Origin: UBA4665 sp036388555 | GTDB lineage: Bacteria > Patescibacteriota > Saccharimonadia > Saccharimonadales > UBA4665 | NCBI GenBank assembly: GCA_036388555.1 | Contig: DASVRP010000008.1 | Span: 117,283 to 181,282 of the forward strand | DNA: 64,000 nucleotides | Direction: 5' to 3' | Shown: in pieces, positions 27,163 through 35,770 of the stretch | How positions within the stretch are numbered: position 1 is the first letter of the stretch | Layout: each line of letters starts with the position of its first letter | Position numbers and translations under genes: made by a program | The notes under the pieces: generated by a model | What the model was told of the DNA's origin: nothing | Seen by the model: the letters and a program-made list of their open reading frames with translations, nothing else | Databases searched by the model: none

Positions 27163-27202
27163 TGCATCAGAAAACCGCTCCAATGAGCGGTTTTCTGATG
27201 CA
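27163..27202. terminator. bidirectional Rho-independent terminator after nrdJ
   Basis: A perfect 18-base-pair stem with a four-base loop. The core is AAAACCGCTC / GAGCGGTTTT, so a T-run follows the GC stem on either strand. It lies 17 bases past the nrdJ stop and insulates it from the dockerin enzyme gene. Confidence 0.9.
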
Positions 27203-27218
27203 GTGTATAGCGACTGGA

Positions 27219-30200
27219 TTACGAGCAGCCGGTCGTGCTGCCGCAGCTGGAACAGACATAGCAGCTGCCTGCCCGCTGGGTCTGGTTGCCACAGTTGTAG
27301 CACAGCGGTGCGGTGCTGTCGCCGCTGTTCAGCTTGGCGTCTGCCGATGACAGCGCCGGAGCGGTATTGACCGCCGGTGAAGCAACCCGGGCTGCAGCGG
27401 CCGGCAGCTTCGCTGCCAGGGCTGTCTGGGCCGGCTTGGTACCTGCGCCGGTCTGGGTATTGCTGAGGGCATCGGTGCCAGCGCCGCGGTCGGCGGTATC
27501 GCCCTTAGTAGGGTCGATCGTCGGGCTGGCAGCCGAACCGTTCGTACCGCCCTGCGACGGAGCTGAGACGTTATGGTTGGCGCCATGCTCGCTGTCGGCA
27601 GCCTGCTCTGTCTCTGAGTTGCTATCGCCCAGCAGGCTTACCTGCTCCTCTGTCGGCATGTCATCGAAACTGGCCAGACCGAGCTCCAGCCGATCGTCGA
27701 AGCTGAGGTAGTCCAGCGCCAGGCGGCGGACGATGTAGTCAGTTATCGAACTGGCGGTCCGGATATCCGGATCATCGGTGATGCCACTTGGGGCGAAGCT
27801 GGTGCCGCGTAAAGTCTTAACGTAAGATTTGAGCGGCACGCCGTACTGCAGGCCATGGCTGACGCTGATGGCAAATGAATCGAGCAGTCCAGCCAGGGTG
27901 CTTCCCTGCTTGCTGACGCTCAGGAACAGTTCGCCGGGCGTACCGTCCTCATATTCACCGACCGTGAAGTAACCCTCGAGGTCAGCGATCTGGAACTTGT
28001 ACGTCTTGCTGTTGCGGATACGCGGCAGGCGGCGGCGGACCGCACCCTTAACGATGAACTTGTCGGTCACGCTCTCGGCAGCGGCAGCTGGAGCAGCCTC
28101 GCCTGATCCGGCGCCCTCAGTAGTGTTGTTGTTGGCGTCGCCGCCCTTCTTCATCATGCTGAGCGGTTGGGCGACCTTGCAGTTGTCGCGGTAGATAGCG
28201 ACTGCTTTGAGGCCCATCTTCCAGGAGTCGATGTGGATCTGTTCGATATCTTCGACGCTGGCGTCTTCCGGCATATTGACGGTCTTGCTGATCGCACCCG
28301 ACAGGAACGGCTGGGTGGCGGCCATCATCTTGACATGGCCGAGGTAGTGGATGCTGTTGTCGCCCATCGAGCAGGCGAAGACGTTCAGGTGCTCAGGCTT
28401 GAGACCCGGGGCGCCGACGATGGTCTTTTCGGTGTCGATGTAATTGACGATGCTGTCGACCTGGTCCTTGCTGTATCCGAGCGCTTTCAGGGCGCGCGGG
28501 ACGGTCTGGTTGACGATGTTCATCGTACCGCCACCGACCAGCTTCTTGAACTTGACGAGTCCGAGGTCCGGCTCGATACCGGTGGTGTCGCAGTCCATCA
28601 TCAGACCGATGGTGCCGGTCGGGGCTAACACCGATGCCTGCGAATTGCGGACGCCGTACAGTTCACCCTGCTCGACCGCGTCGTCCCAGGCGCTGGCAGC
28701 AGCGCTGAGCAGCTCTTCCTGGACATAGCTGGCATCGATCTCAGAGACAGCTGCGCGGTGCATCTTCAGGACGTTGATCATACCTTCGCGGTCCTTGTGG
28801 TAGCCGGCGAACGGTCCGACCTTCTGGGCGATCCGGGCGCTGGTGGCGTACGATTGGCCGGTCAGCAATGCCGTGATGGCGGCTGCCTGGGCGCGGCCTT
28901 CGTCGCTGTCATATGCCAGGCCCTGGGCCATCAGCAGCGCGCCGAGGTTGGCGTAACCGATACCGAGCTCGCGGTAGGCGCGGGCGTTCTTGCCGATCGA
29001 TTCCGTCGGGTAATCGCTGTAGCCGACCAGGATCTCCTGGGCCGTGAACACGAGTTCCACGGTATGGATGAACGATTTGATGTCGAACGAGCCGTCATCC
29101 TTCAGGAACTTCATCAGGTTCAGGCTGGCCAGGTTGCAGGCCGAGTTGTCGAGGTGCATATATTCGGAGCATGGATTCGAGCCGTTGATGCGGCCGGCAT
29201 TCGGCGTGGTGTGCCATCTGTTGATGACCGTATCGAACTGCATGCCGGGATCGGCGCATTCCCAGGCAGCTTCGCTGAAGGCGCGCATGATGTCGCGGGC
29301 CTTGACCGTCTTGACGGTCTTGCCGGTGGTGACGGCCTTGAGGTCCCAGTCAGCATCGGCTTCGACGGCCTTCATGAAGTCGTCAGTGACGCGGACAGAG
29401 TTGTTGGCGTTCTGGTACTGGACCGAGAAGATATCCTTACCGTCGAGCGTCATGTCGAAGCCGGCCGCCTCAAGGGCGCGGGCCTTGCGCTCTTCGATCA
29501 TCTTACAGCGGATGAATTCCATGATGTCGGGGTGGTCGACGTTCAGGACGACCATCTTAGCAGCACGGCGCGTCTTACCGCCGGATTTGATGGCGCCGGC
29601 GCTACTGTCGGCACCGCGCATGAAGCTGAGCGGACCGCTGGCCGTTCCGCCTGATTTGCTGAGAGGTTCGACGGACGAACGGATACGCGACAGGTTGATG
29701 CCGGAGCCGGAACCGCCCTTAAAGATCATACCTTCTTCGGTGTACCAGTTGAGGATAGAGTCCATGGTATCTTCGACACCGAGGATAAAGCAGGCGCTGG
29801 CCTGCTGGGCGCGCTCGGCGGCACCGATGTTGAACCAGACCGGGCTGTTGAAAGCGGCACGCTGGGTAGCCAGGACATACTTCAGTTCCTCGCGGAAGTC
29901 CTCGGCCTCGGTCTCGGATGAGAAGTAGCCTTCGCGGGCACCCTGACGGACGACGGTGTCGACGACGCGGTCGATCAGATGTTTGAGGCTGGATTCGCGC
30001 TCCTCGGTGCCGGGCGTACCGGTGAAGTACTTCTGCGCCACGATGTTGATGGCGTTCTGGCTGAATCCTTCCGGAAATTCCACGCCGAGCTGCTCGAACA
30101 CCGCCTTGCCGGTCATCGGATTCTTGATGACCGAATCCCGGCTGACCCATGTCAGACTGTCATATGCCTTGGTCTTCGGCTTGGTAAATAAACGTCCGAA

Positions 30201-30239
30201 CAACTTATCCGAATCCGTCTTGCTAGTCGCCTGTCCCAT
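27219..30239 (-). CDS. nrdJ: adenosylcobalamin-dependent (class II) ribonucleotide reductase
   Basis: 1006 residues. It reduces ribonucleotides to deoxyribonucleotides using a B12 radical. Visible are the class II N-terminal region (FFTGTPGTEERESSLK-type), AFNSPVWFNIG, SGSGINLSRIRS, SGGKTRRAAKMVVLNVDHPDI, the active-site segment NPCSEYMHLDNSACNLASLNL and APTGTIGLMMDCDTTGIEPD. A TSCPD-type domain (LEGYFTVGEYEDGTPGELFLSVSKQGS) and a long Ala/Thr/Gly linker lead to a C-terminal Cys cluster (CYNCG, CYVCSSCG), likely used for re-reduction and zinc. GGGGAG precedes the ATG. NrdR is encoded just upstream on the same strand. CPR bacteria usually cannot make B12, so uptake is implied. Confidence 0.95.
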   Translation of the reverse strand: MGQATSKTDSDKLFGRLFTKPKTKAYDSLTWVSRDSVIKNPMTGKAVFEQLGVEFPEGFSQNAINIVAQKYFTGTPGTEERESSLKHLIDRVVDTVVRQGAREGYFSSETEAEDFREELKYVLATQRAAFNSPVWFNIGAAERAQQASACFILGVEDTMDSILNWYTEEGMIFKGGSGSGINLSRIRSSVEPLSKSGGTASGPLSFMRGADSSAGAIKSGGKTRRAAKMVVLNVDHPDIMEFIRCKMIEERKARALEAAGFDMTLDGKDIFSVQYQNANNSVRVTDDFMKAVEADADWDLKAVTTGKTVKTVKARDIMRAFSEAAWECADPGMQFDTVINRWHTTPNAGRINGSNPCSEYMHLDNSACNLASLNLMKFLKDDGSFDIKSFIHTVELVFTAQEILVGYSDYPTESIGKNARAYRELGIGYANLGALLMAQGLAYDSDEGRAQAAAITALLTGQSYATSARIAQKVGPFAGYHKDREGMINVLKMHRAAVSEIDASYVQEELLSAAASAWDDAVEQGELYGVRNSQASVLAPTGTIGLMMDCDTTGIEPDLGLVKFKKLVGGGTMNIVNQTVPRALKALGYSKDQVDSIVNYIDTEKTIVGAPGLKPEHLNVFACSMGDNSIHYLGHVKMMAATQPFLSGAISKTVNMPEDASVEDIEQIHIDSWKMGLKAVAIYRDNCKVAQPLSMMKKGGDANNNTTEGAGSGEAAPAAAAESVTDKFIVKGAVRRRLPRIRNSKTYKFQIADLEGYFTVGEYEDGTPGELFLSVSKQGSTLAGLLDSFAISVSHGLQYGVPLKSYVKTLRGTSFAPSGITDDPDIRTASSITDYIVRRLALDYLSFDDRLELGLASFDDMPTEEQVSLLGDSNSETEQAADSEHGANHNVSAPSQGGTNGSAASPTIDPTKGDTADRGAGTDALSNTQTGAGTKPAQTALAAKLPAAAARVASPAVNTAPALSSADAKLNSGDSTAPLCYNCGNQTQRAGSCYVCSSCGSTTGCS

Positions 30240-30331
30240 GATTGTAGTACTCCCCTCTTATATTGTGCGCGCCCACAGCTCTCACACCGCGTGCGCCCCC
30301 TCAGTTATTTTGATTAGTTTTTGTTAGCTTC

Positions 30332-30346
30332 TGACACGATGTGTCA
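30332..30346. promoter_or_regulatory. inverted repeat upstream of nrdJ, possible NrdR box
   Basis: TGACAC-GAT-GTGTCA lies about 90 bases before the nrdJ start. The inner ACAC...GTGT resembles the ends of NrdR boxes, but the AT-rich centre and the second box of a typical pair are missing. The neighbouring gene encodes NrdR, which makes the assignment attractive but unproven. Confidence 0.35.
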
Positions 30347-30360
30347 TCGGCTCTCCGATA

Positions 30361-30502
30361 AGATCAGGTTGGGCGTCAGATTCGGAATGTTTGGCCCGTC
30401 GGCACCTCGGAAGCGCGATATGTGCCAGCCTGTGGCGCACATATCGTGACCCGTACGTGCCTAAGGGCAAACGTTCCGACATCTGACAATCTACGCTGAT
30501 CT
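30361..30502. repeat. 142-base nested palindrome between nrdR and nrdJ
   Basis: Arms pair from the ends inward: AGATCAG/CTGATCT, GTCAGAT/ATCTGAC, TTCGGAA/TTCCGA with GTTTG/CAAAC, GGCAC/GTGCC, and an apical ten-base-pair stem CGATATGTGC/GCACATATCG. Between the last two stems is a symmetric ten-by-ten internal loop. Either strand would fold into one long hairpin. Core bases (CGGAAG-N-GCG on one side, GGCGC...ACCC on the other) recall the priA and 55663 elements. It may be a mobile palindrome, a structured leader of nrdJ, or a 6S-like RNA. Confidence 0.6.
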
Positions 30503-30522
30503 CATGGGAGAACCGTCAAAGA

Positions 30523-31047
30523 TCACTCCTTGACGAGTTCCAACTTTACTTCACGGTCCGGATCATCGGCCTTCGCAGTATCGGCCTGACTGCGTTCCTT
30601 GTCGCGGATACGGCACAGTTCGGCCTCGAAGCTCGATATGTCCTTGAACCGGCGGTAGACGCTGGCAAAACGGACATAGGCGACCTCGTTGACCAGGCTC
30701 AGCCGGTCCATCACCAGGTTGCCGACGCGGCCCGAGGCGACCTCGCTGTCACCGCATGCGTACAGCGTCTGTTCGATATCGCTGACGATGCGTTCGACCT
30801 GCATGCTGGTGACCGGGGTCTTTTCGCAGGCCCGGTAGAGGCCTGCCAGCAGCTTGTCGCGGCTGAACAGCTGGCGTGTGCCATCATTCTTGATGATGAT
30901 CAGCTGCGGCCGTTCCAGGCGCTCATACGTCGTGAAACGGTAATTGCAGCCCGGGCACATCCGCCGGCGCCTGATCGCATCGCCGTCCGACACATCACGT
31001 GATTCGATGACCTTGGTATCGTGAAGCTGACATTGGGTGCATTTCAT
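30523..31047 (-). CDS. nrdR: transcriptional repressor NrdR
   Basis: 174 residues from ATG at 31047, which is preceded by a strong AGGGGGTGA. NrdR senses nucleotides and represses ribonucleotide reductase genes. It has the N-terminal zinc ribbon (CTQC...CPGC with RRRRMCPGCNYRFTTYER) and the ATP-cone (LIIIKNDGTRQLFSRDKLLAGLYRACEKTPV), with the family helix VYRRFKDISSFEAEL. An acidic/basic tail extends beyond the usual 150-residue length. It precedes nrdJ, its expected target. Confidence 0.95.
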   Translation of the reverse strand: MKCTQCQLHDTKVIESRDVSDGDAIRRRRMCPGCNYRFTTYERLERPQLIIIKNDGTRQLFSRDKLLAGLYRACEKTPVTSMQVERIVSDIEQTLYACGDSEVASGRVGNLVMDRLSLVNEVAYVRFASVYRRFKDISSFEAELCRIRDKERSQADTAKADDPDREVKLELVKE

Positions 31048-31256
31048 TCTCACCCCCTTCAAGTTTCATTACTCATTCTCAATGTGCGATCCCGCATGCG
31101 CTTTTTACTACATGTGGTGTTAGCTTTATAAGCTTAACCCCAGCAGTAGCGTTTTACAATACAAATTGTGCTGTGAAATTTATTACGCTAATGCTTCAAA
31201 AAATCGTGGCACGGGACGCCTGGAGCGCACGGCACAAGGGGGTTCATAGAAGCGCC

Positions 31257-32711
31257 TTACGACTGCTTGTCGTCGGGGGTGTCAGTGGTCGGAGTTATGG
31301 TGTCTGAGGTATGGTCGTCGGCAGGTTTCTTGTTGCGGCCACGCAGGCGGCGCAGGAATGACGGGCGCTCCAACTCTTCCTCGGTGCTGTCACTGCCGAA
31401 GAGTGATCCGTTCGATGATCCACCCTTAGGGCTCTCATCGTGAGTCTGGCCGCTCAGCCCGTTACCACGCAGGCCGTCTTCATGGTTGGAATCCTTGCCA
31501 TCGTGGGTAGTATCGTCGATCGCCCAGATGTTGGGCATGGCCGTGTCGCTGGTGAAACTTTCTTCCTTGCGTGTCTCGAGGTCCATATCGAGGCCCGACA
31601 TGACGCTGTCATCGCCCCGCGAGACAGGAACCGTTGCCCGCTCGCGGATGTCGTCCATCGGAACTGCCGACACTGCCGGGGTGCTGACCGGTGGGGTCGA
31701 TGGACTGCCAAGCCCGGTGGCTGCGACCTGTCTGGCGTCACGGTCAGAATAATATGCGGCATCGAAGCCGGTAGCTACGACGGTGATGATCATCTCGCCT
31801 TCAAGCTCAGGGTTGATGGTCGCACCGAAGATGATGTTGGCTTCAGGGTCGGCTGCGGTCGTTATGGTCTCGGCTGCGGTGTTGATCTCATGCATCGACA
31901 GGTCGTTGCCGCCGATGACATTGAAGAGGATACCTCGGGCACCATCGATCGAGACCTCAAGCAGTGGTGATTCGATAGCCTGCTGAGCTGCCTGGATGGC
32001 GCGGTTCTCGCCGCTGGCCCGGCCGATACCCATCAGGGCGGAGCCGGCATTAGCCATGACGGCTTTGACGTCAGCGAAGTCAAGGTTGATAAGTCCGTTG
32101 ACGGTTATCAGGTCGGAGATTCCCTGGACTCCCTGGCGCAGGACGTCGTCGGCAACCTTGAAGGCTTCGATAAGCGGAGTCTGGCGGTCGATCGTCTGCA
32201 GCAGGCGGTCATTGGGGATGGTGATGAGCGTGTCGACAGACTTCCGCATGTTCTCGATGGCGGTCTCGGCGTTGCGGCGGCGCTTCTCGCCTTCGAAGGC
32301 GAACGGCTTGGTGGCGAAGCCGACGACCAGGATGTCCAGCTCGCGGGCAATCTGGGCGACGACGTGGCCGGCACCGCTACCGGTACCACCACCGGCACCG
32401 AGGGTGATGAAGATCATATCGGCGCCCTCGACAGCCTTCTTGATCTCTTCACGCGACTCCAATGCCGCCTGCTCACCAATGCTCGGGTTAGCACCCGCAC
32501 CCAGGCCACGGGTCGCATCTTTGCCGATGTGGATCTTGACGCTTGCCTTGGAGTGGTGCAGCGCCTGGGCGTCCGTGTTGACGACGATGAATTCGACGCC
32601 CTCGATACCGGCCTCTACCATACGGTTGACGGCCGCGCCGCCAGCGCCACCGACGCCGATCACTTTGATTCGGGCGAATGTTTCAATGGCTGGGTCGACT
32701 GCTTGCGGCAT
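31257..32711 (-). CDS. ftsZ: cell division protein FtsZ
   Basis: 484 residues. This tubulin-like GTPase forms the division ring. The nucleotide-binding motifs are IKVIGVGGAGGAAVNRM, NTDAQAL, the tubulin signature LGAGGGTGSGAG, and NLDFADVKAVM with the catalytic Asp. The GTPase core ends near residue 320; a long variable linker follows and the C-terminus is basic with FLRRLRGRNKKP, unlike the usual short conserved peptide. It lies downstream of ftsA on the same strand, but a terminator and its own promoter region separate them. Confidence 0.97.
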   Translation of the reverse strand: MPQAVDPAIETFARIKVIGVGGAGGAAVNRMVEAGIEGVEFIVVNTDAQALHHSKASVKIHIGKDATRGLGAGANPSIGEQAALESREEIKKAVEGADMIFITLGAGGGTGSGAGHVVAQIARELDILVVGFATKPFAFEGEKRRRNAETAIENMRKSVDTLITIPNDRLLQTIDRQTPLIEAFKVADDVLRQGVQGISDLITVNGLINLDFADVKAVMANAGSALMGIGRASGENRAIQAAQQAIESPLLEVSIDGARGILFNVIGGNDLSMHEINTAAETITTAADPEANIIFGATINPELEGEMIITVVATGFDAAYYSDRDARQVAATGLGSPSTPPVSTPAVSAVPMDDIRERATVPVSRGDDSVMSGLDMDLETRKEESFTSDTAMPNIWAIDDTTHDGKDSNHEDGLRGNGLSGQTHDESPKGGSSNGSLFGSDSTEEELERPSFLRRLRGRNKKPADDHTSDTITPTTDTPDDKQS

Positions 32712-32778
32712 AGGGTGGTACCTGTTTAGTTATATGTACAACTCCGAGTATACGGCAATGGTCCGGACGGTTCAATAA

Positions 32779-32784
32779 TTTATA
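32779..32784 (-). promoter_or_regulatory. candidate ftsZ -10 box
   Basis: TATAAA on the minus strand, about 68 bases before the ftsZ ATG, with no good -35. This fits an activator-dependent promoter, since a CRP-like site is centred about 41.5 bases upstream of the expected transcription start. Confidence 0.4.
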
Positions 32785-32802
32785 CGGTGGAGTACGTCTT
32801 GT

Positions 32803-32824
32803 ATTTGTGATGTACGTCACAAAT
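32803..32824. promoter_or_regulatory. CRP/FNR-type operator upstream of ftsZ
   Basis: The palindrome ATTTGTGA-TGTACG-TCACAAAT contains exactly TGTGA-N6-TCACA, the CRP family consensus, with eight-base arms. Its distance from the -10 places it at about -41.5, the class II activator position. No CRP gene is in the window. Confidence 0.5.
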
Positions 32825-32983
32825 GATAGACTGCACACACCGACTGCTTCGCCGCCGCCACGCGGCTGATGGCGGCCGCTTCCGTAGCTGCATGCAAGCC
32901 GTACAACAGGCCTTCGAACAGGTTTTGTACTCAACATCCACCTCTGCTACAGGATACTGATACACGTGATTCCGGCGGGTAAT

Positions 32984-33007
32984 AAAAATGCGGCCGGACG
33001 GCCGCAT
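32984..33007 (-). terminator. Rho-independent terminator after ftsA
   Basis: Arms ATGCGGCCG and CGGCCGCAT with a two-base centre, followed on the minus strand by a run of T. It lies 29 bases beyond the ftsA stop, so ftsZ needs its own promoter. Confidence 0.85.
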
Positions 33008-33036
33008 CAGACTGGTCGACGAGGTGTATCACTGCC

Positions 33037-34302
33037 CTATCTGCGGAATTTGCCGAACAATCCGTCGACGAGTTTGAAAGCCTTGCCGTTCGGGCGGCCG
33101 CGCGGATCACCTGCATCAGGGTCGGGCTGCAGCAGCATATCCAGCAGCATCAGGCCGACGACCGTATGGAAGCTCGGGTCATCGACAGTATCAGCCAGGC
33201 CGGTGACGGTCTGCAGCTTGCCGATGCGGGCCGGCAGCTGGAGCTGTTCGCGGGCGAAGTCGGCGATGCCCGGCAGCTTGGCGGTACCGCCCGTCAGGAC
33301 GACGCCGCCCGGGAGCTTGCGGGCGCGGCGGATCTTGATGAGTTCCTTGTTGACGTACTCGAACAGTTCATCGACACGGGCTTCGACGATCATATTGACC
33401 ATCTCGGCGTCGAAATGGTGGTCGTGCACGTCCTTACTGTCGCCGTAGCGGACAGTTGCGGTCGCGCGCTTCGGCACGCCAAGGGTGGCGTGCTCCACCT
33501 TGACCTTCTCGGCGATATCGAGCTCAGTCTTGAGGCCGATGGCCAGGTCGTTGGTGATATGCATCCCGCCGATAGGCAGGACAGCGACGTGCTGGACTTC
33601 CCCGTCCTCGATGACGATGAAGTTGGTCGTCCCTGAGCCGATGTCGAGGACGACGGTGCCGGCTTCCTTCTGCTGACGACCCAGGACAGCCTCGGCGGAA
33701 GCCAGGCTGGACAATGTGTGGTTAGTCGGCGTGATCTGGGCTTTTTCTATGGCCAGGTCGAGGTTGCGCAGGCTCGGGCTGGCGGCCGTCACCAGATGGG
33801 CATCGACTTCCAGGCGGACTCCGTGCATACCGACCGGGTCCTTGATATTGCGCTGGCCGTCCAGGCTGTAATTCTTGGCGAAGAACTGGATGATCTCGCG
33901 GTTCGGCGGCATCTTGATAACGGTAGCAGCCTCCTCGACCCGCAGGCGGTCTTCCTGGCTGATCTCGCGGTTATTGCTGCTGATGGCGATGACGCCCTTG
34001 CTGTCGATACCCTCTATATGCGAGCCGTTGACATTGACCGTAGCCCGGTGGATCTGGGTGCCGCTGATGCGTTCCGCCTCGGTGACGGCCTGGATGATGG
34101 CCTCCGACACCTCATCGACATGCACGACGATGCCTTTGCGCGATCCGTAGTTCGCCGATGAGCCATGGCCGATGATCGACGGCTTGCCGTCAGTAGCATC
34201 GATCATACCCACGACACAGCGCACCGCAGAGGTGCCGATATCAAGGCCTATGAAGTGGGCCGTATTCGGGCCATGAGTATTGGGAGCCGCATTATTTTGC
34301 AT
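33037..34302 (-). CDS. ftsA: cell division protein FtsA
   Basis: 421 residues of the actin fold; it tethers FtsZ filaments to the membrane. The N-terminal phosphate loop FIGLDIGTSAVRCVVG, the SHUT/1C region (HVDEVSEAIIQAVTEAERISG), the phosphate-2 motif TVVLDIGSGTTNFIVIEDG and the adenosine motif PGGVVLTGGTAKLPGI are all present. The C-terminus (GKAFKLVDGLFGKFRR) ends in an amphipathic helix for membrane binding. Two tandem TTGCTC-N18-TATACT promoters lie directly upstream, and GAAGG precedes the ATG. Confidence 0.96.
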   Translation of the reverse strand: MQNNAAPNTHGPNTAHFIGLDIGTSAVRCVVGMIDATDGKPSIIGHGSSANYGSRKGIVVHVDEVSEAIIQAVTEAERISGTQIHRATVNVNGSHIEGIDSKGVIAISSNNREISQEDRLRVEEAATVIKMPPNREIIQFFAKNYSLDGQRNIKDPVGMHGVRLEVDAHLVTAASPSLRNLDLAIEKAQITPTNHTLSSLASAEAVLGRQQKEAGTVVLDIGSGTTNFIVIEDGEVQHVAVLPIGGMHITNDLAIGLKTELDIAEKVKVEHATLGVPKRATATVRYGDSKDVHDHHFDAEMVNMIVEARVDELFEYVNKELIKIRRARKLPGGVVLTGGTAKLPGIADFAREQLQLPARIGKLQTVTGLADTVDDPSFHTVVGLMLLDMLLQPDPDAGDPRGRPNGKAFKLVDGLFGKFRR

Positions 34303-34312
34303 ATTTGCCTTC

Positions 34313-34342
34313 AGTATATCGTTTTTATTTTGTTTTGAGCAA
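34313..34342 (-). promoter_or_regulatory. proximal ftsA promoter
   Basis: TTGCTC, an 18-base AT-rich spacer and TATACT. The -10 ends 10 bases before the ftsA ATG, so the leader would be only a few bases long and carries GAAGG. Confidence 0.6.
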
Positions 34343-34352
34343 ATCTGATGGC

Positions 34353-34382
34353 AGTATAACGCTACATATGGCGTCAGAGCAA
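34353..34382 (-). promoter_or_regulatory. distal ftsA promoter
   Basis: A second copy of TTGCTC-N18-TATACT forty bases upstream of the first, with the same hexamers and spacing but an unrelated spacer sequence. Confidence 0.55.
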
Positions 34383-34423
34383 ATAATTAATTAACTGACA
34401 GTATCGATCGTGTGTGCAATCCC

Positions 34424-35200
34424 TTACACTTCGGTGATGATTTCAGCTCCGTCCTCGGTGATGAGGATGGTGTGTTCGAAGTGGGCAGCCATCGAGCCGT
34501 CGGCGGTGTTGATAGTCCAGCCGTCGGGTGCGACGAATACTTTTTCGCTGCCGAGTGTAGCCATCGGCTCGATGGCGATGGTCATTCCGGCGGACAGCCA
34601 GGGGCCGGTGTTGGGGCGGCCATAGTTCGGGATGTTCGGGTCTTCGTGCAGTTCATGGCCGACGCCGTGGCCGACCAGGTCGCGGACGATGCCGTACGGG
34701 CCGCCGAGCTTGGTGTTAAGTAGTACCGCTTGCACGGCGGCGCCGATGTCCCCGGTGCGGATCCGGTCGCGCAGCACCCCGATGCCAGCATGCATCGATG
34801 CCTCGGTGGCGCGCACCAGCTTGGCGACGCGCGGGTCGCGGGCAGCTGCCGGGCCACCGACGATCACACTTATCGCCCCGTCCGTTATCATGCCCTGGTA
34901 CGTCACACCAAAATCAAGGCTGACGATGTCACCGGACCTGACGACTTTGTGGGCGGTCGGTATGCCGTGGACGACTTCCTGGTTGACCGAGATACAGATG
35001 ACATCCGGAAATCCCTGGTAGCCCAAAAAGGCCGGCTTGCCGCCCAGCCCCTGCAGTTCAGCGGCTGCGATCAGAGCGATATCCTTGGTCGACATGCCCT
35101 CACTCACCTGCCCGCGGGCGGCCTGCAGCACCATCGCCAGCATGCGGCCGCTGACGCGAATCGATTCTATCTCTGGCTTCGTCTTGATCCGTGTGTTCAT
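34424..35200 (-). CDS. map: type I methionine aminopeptidase
   Basis: 258 residues. It removes the N-terminal Met from new proteins. Metal-binding residues are visible: the substrate His in VVHGIPT, Asp in SLDFGV, Asp in GMITDGA, His in GHGVGHELHEDP, Glu in AIEPMA and Glu in TEDGAEII. The N-terminus lacks a zinc finger or other extension, as in the usual bacterial short form. It is the last gene of the yqeY-adk-map group, about 20 bases after adk. The partner enzymes def and fmt are encoded at 46705-48269. Confidence 0.96.
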   Translation of the reverse strand: MNTRIKTKPEIESIRVSGRMLAMVLQAARGQVSEGMSTKDIALIAAAELQGLGGKPAFLGYQGFPDVICISVNQEVVHGIPTAHKVVRSGDIVSLDFGVTYQGMITDGAISVIVGGPAAARDPRVAKLVRATEASMHAGIGVLRDRIRTGDIGAAVQAVLLNTKLGGPYGIVRDLVGHGVGHELHEDPNIPNYGRPNTGPWLSAGMTIAIEPMATLGSEKVFVAPDGWTINTADGSMAAHFEHTILITEDGAEIITEV

Positions 35201-35221
35201 CTCATCATTCCGTATTATCCC

Positions 35222-35770
35222 TTAGCTGAGCGGTCCGGGGTTGTCGATCAGGTCCAGAATCTCGTCGTGGATGACCCGCGGGTCGCGGTCGCCGTCGATA
35301 TCATGTACCGGTATGTTCTCCTCGCGGAAGTGTGCCAGTATGGGCTTCGTGACCTTATCGTATTCTTCGATGCGGCGGCGGATAGCCTCTTCGATGTCGT
35401 CGGGCCGGCCTCGGCTGGTCAGGCGCTTGATGACGACTGGCTCGCTGGCGACTAAATTTATGATGCAATCCAGTTTGAAGCGGCCATCACGCGCCTGGTC
35501 GGTCAGCCAATCAGCCTGCGGAATAGTCCGTGGGAAGCCGTCCAGCACGAATTGCTGCTTGGTATCGATCATCTCGAAGACCTTGTCGATGAGCTCGATG
35601 ATCTCCCCGTCGCTCAGCAGGTTGCCCTGCAGCATCTCCTGCCGGCGCTTGCCAGTGACCAGGACGCGCAGGATCTCGCCCGTCGATATCCAGGCGTAGC
35701 CGTGCTCATCGGCCAATATCCGTCCCTGCATGCTCTTGCCGGCGCCAGCGACGCCCATCAGCAGGATCAC
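35222..35770 (-). CDS. adk: adenylate kinase
   Basis: 182 residues, the short form without a zinc or lid insertion. It interconverts ATP, AMP and ADP. The Walker A loop is LMGVAGAGKSMQG, AMP-binding residues are in STGEILR and LDGFPRTIPQADWL, and the LID Arg is in RLTSRGRPDDIEEAIRRRIEEY. The start is GTG at 35770, with GGAGGTGG just upstream, and overlaps the stop of the yqeY-like gene (GTGA). This is translational coupling. Confidence 0.94.
   Translation of the reverse strand: MILLMGVAGAGKSMQGRILADEHGYAWISTGEILRVLVTGKRRQEMLQGNLLSDGEIIELIDKVFEMIDTKQQFVLDGFPRTIPQADWLTDQARDGRFKLDCIINLVASEPVVIKRLTSRGRPDDIEEAIRRRIEEYDKVTKPILAHFREENIPVHDIDGDRDPRVIHDEILDLIDNPGPLS

Larger units (their letters stand above)
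32712..33036. other. intergenic region between ftsA and ftsZ
   Basis: 325 bases without a convincing gene on either strand. It holds the ftsA terminator (32984-33007), a CRP-type palindrome (32803-32824) and a plausible ftsZ -10 (32779-32784). The central part is GC-rich and appears unstructured apart from short inverted repeats. No tRNA is seen. Confidence 0.6.

Noticed and set aside
28750..29654. Long plus-strand frame opposite nrdJ
   Set aside because: Antisense to the conserved reductase core, with no recognisable motifs; a consequence of codon bias.
30361..30502. Integron attC site or cobalamin riboswitch
   Set aside because: A GTTGGGC occurs near one end, but its order relative to the matching core site is the wrong way round for attC, and no integrase or cassette is nearby. 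The conserved B12-box sequence of cobalamin riboswitches is absent on both strands.
31063..31256. Terminator or ncRNA after ftsZ
   Set aside because: A T-run is present but I could not build a convincing stem before it.
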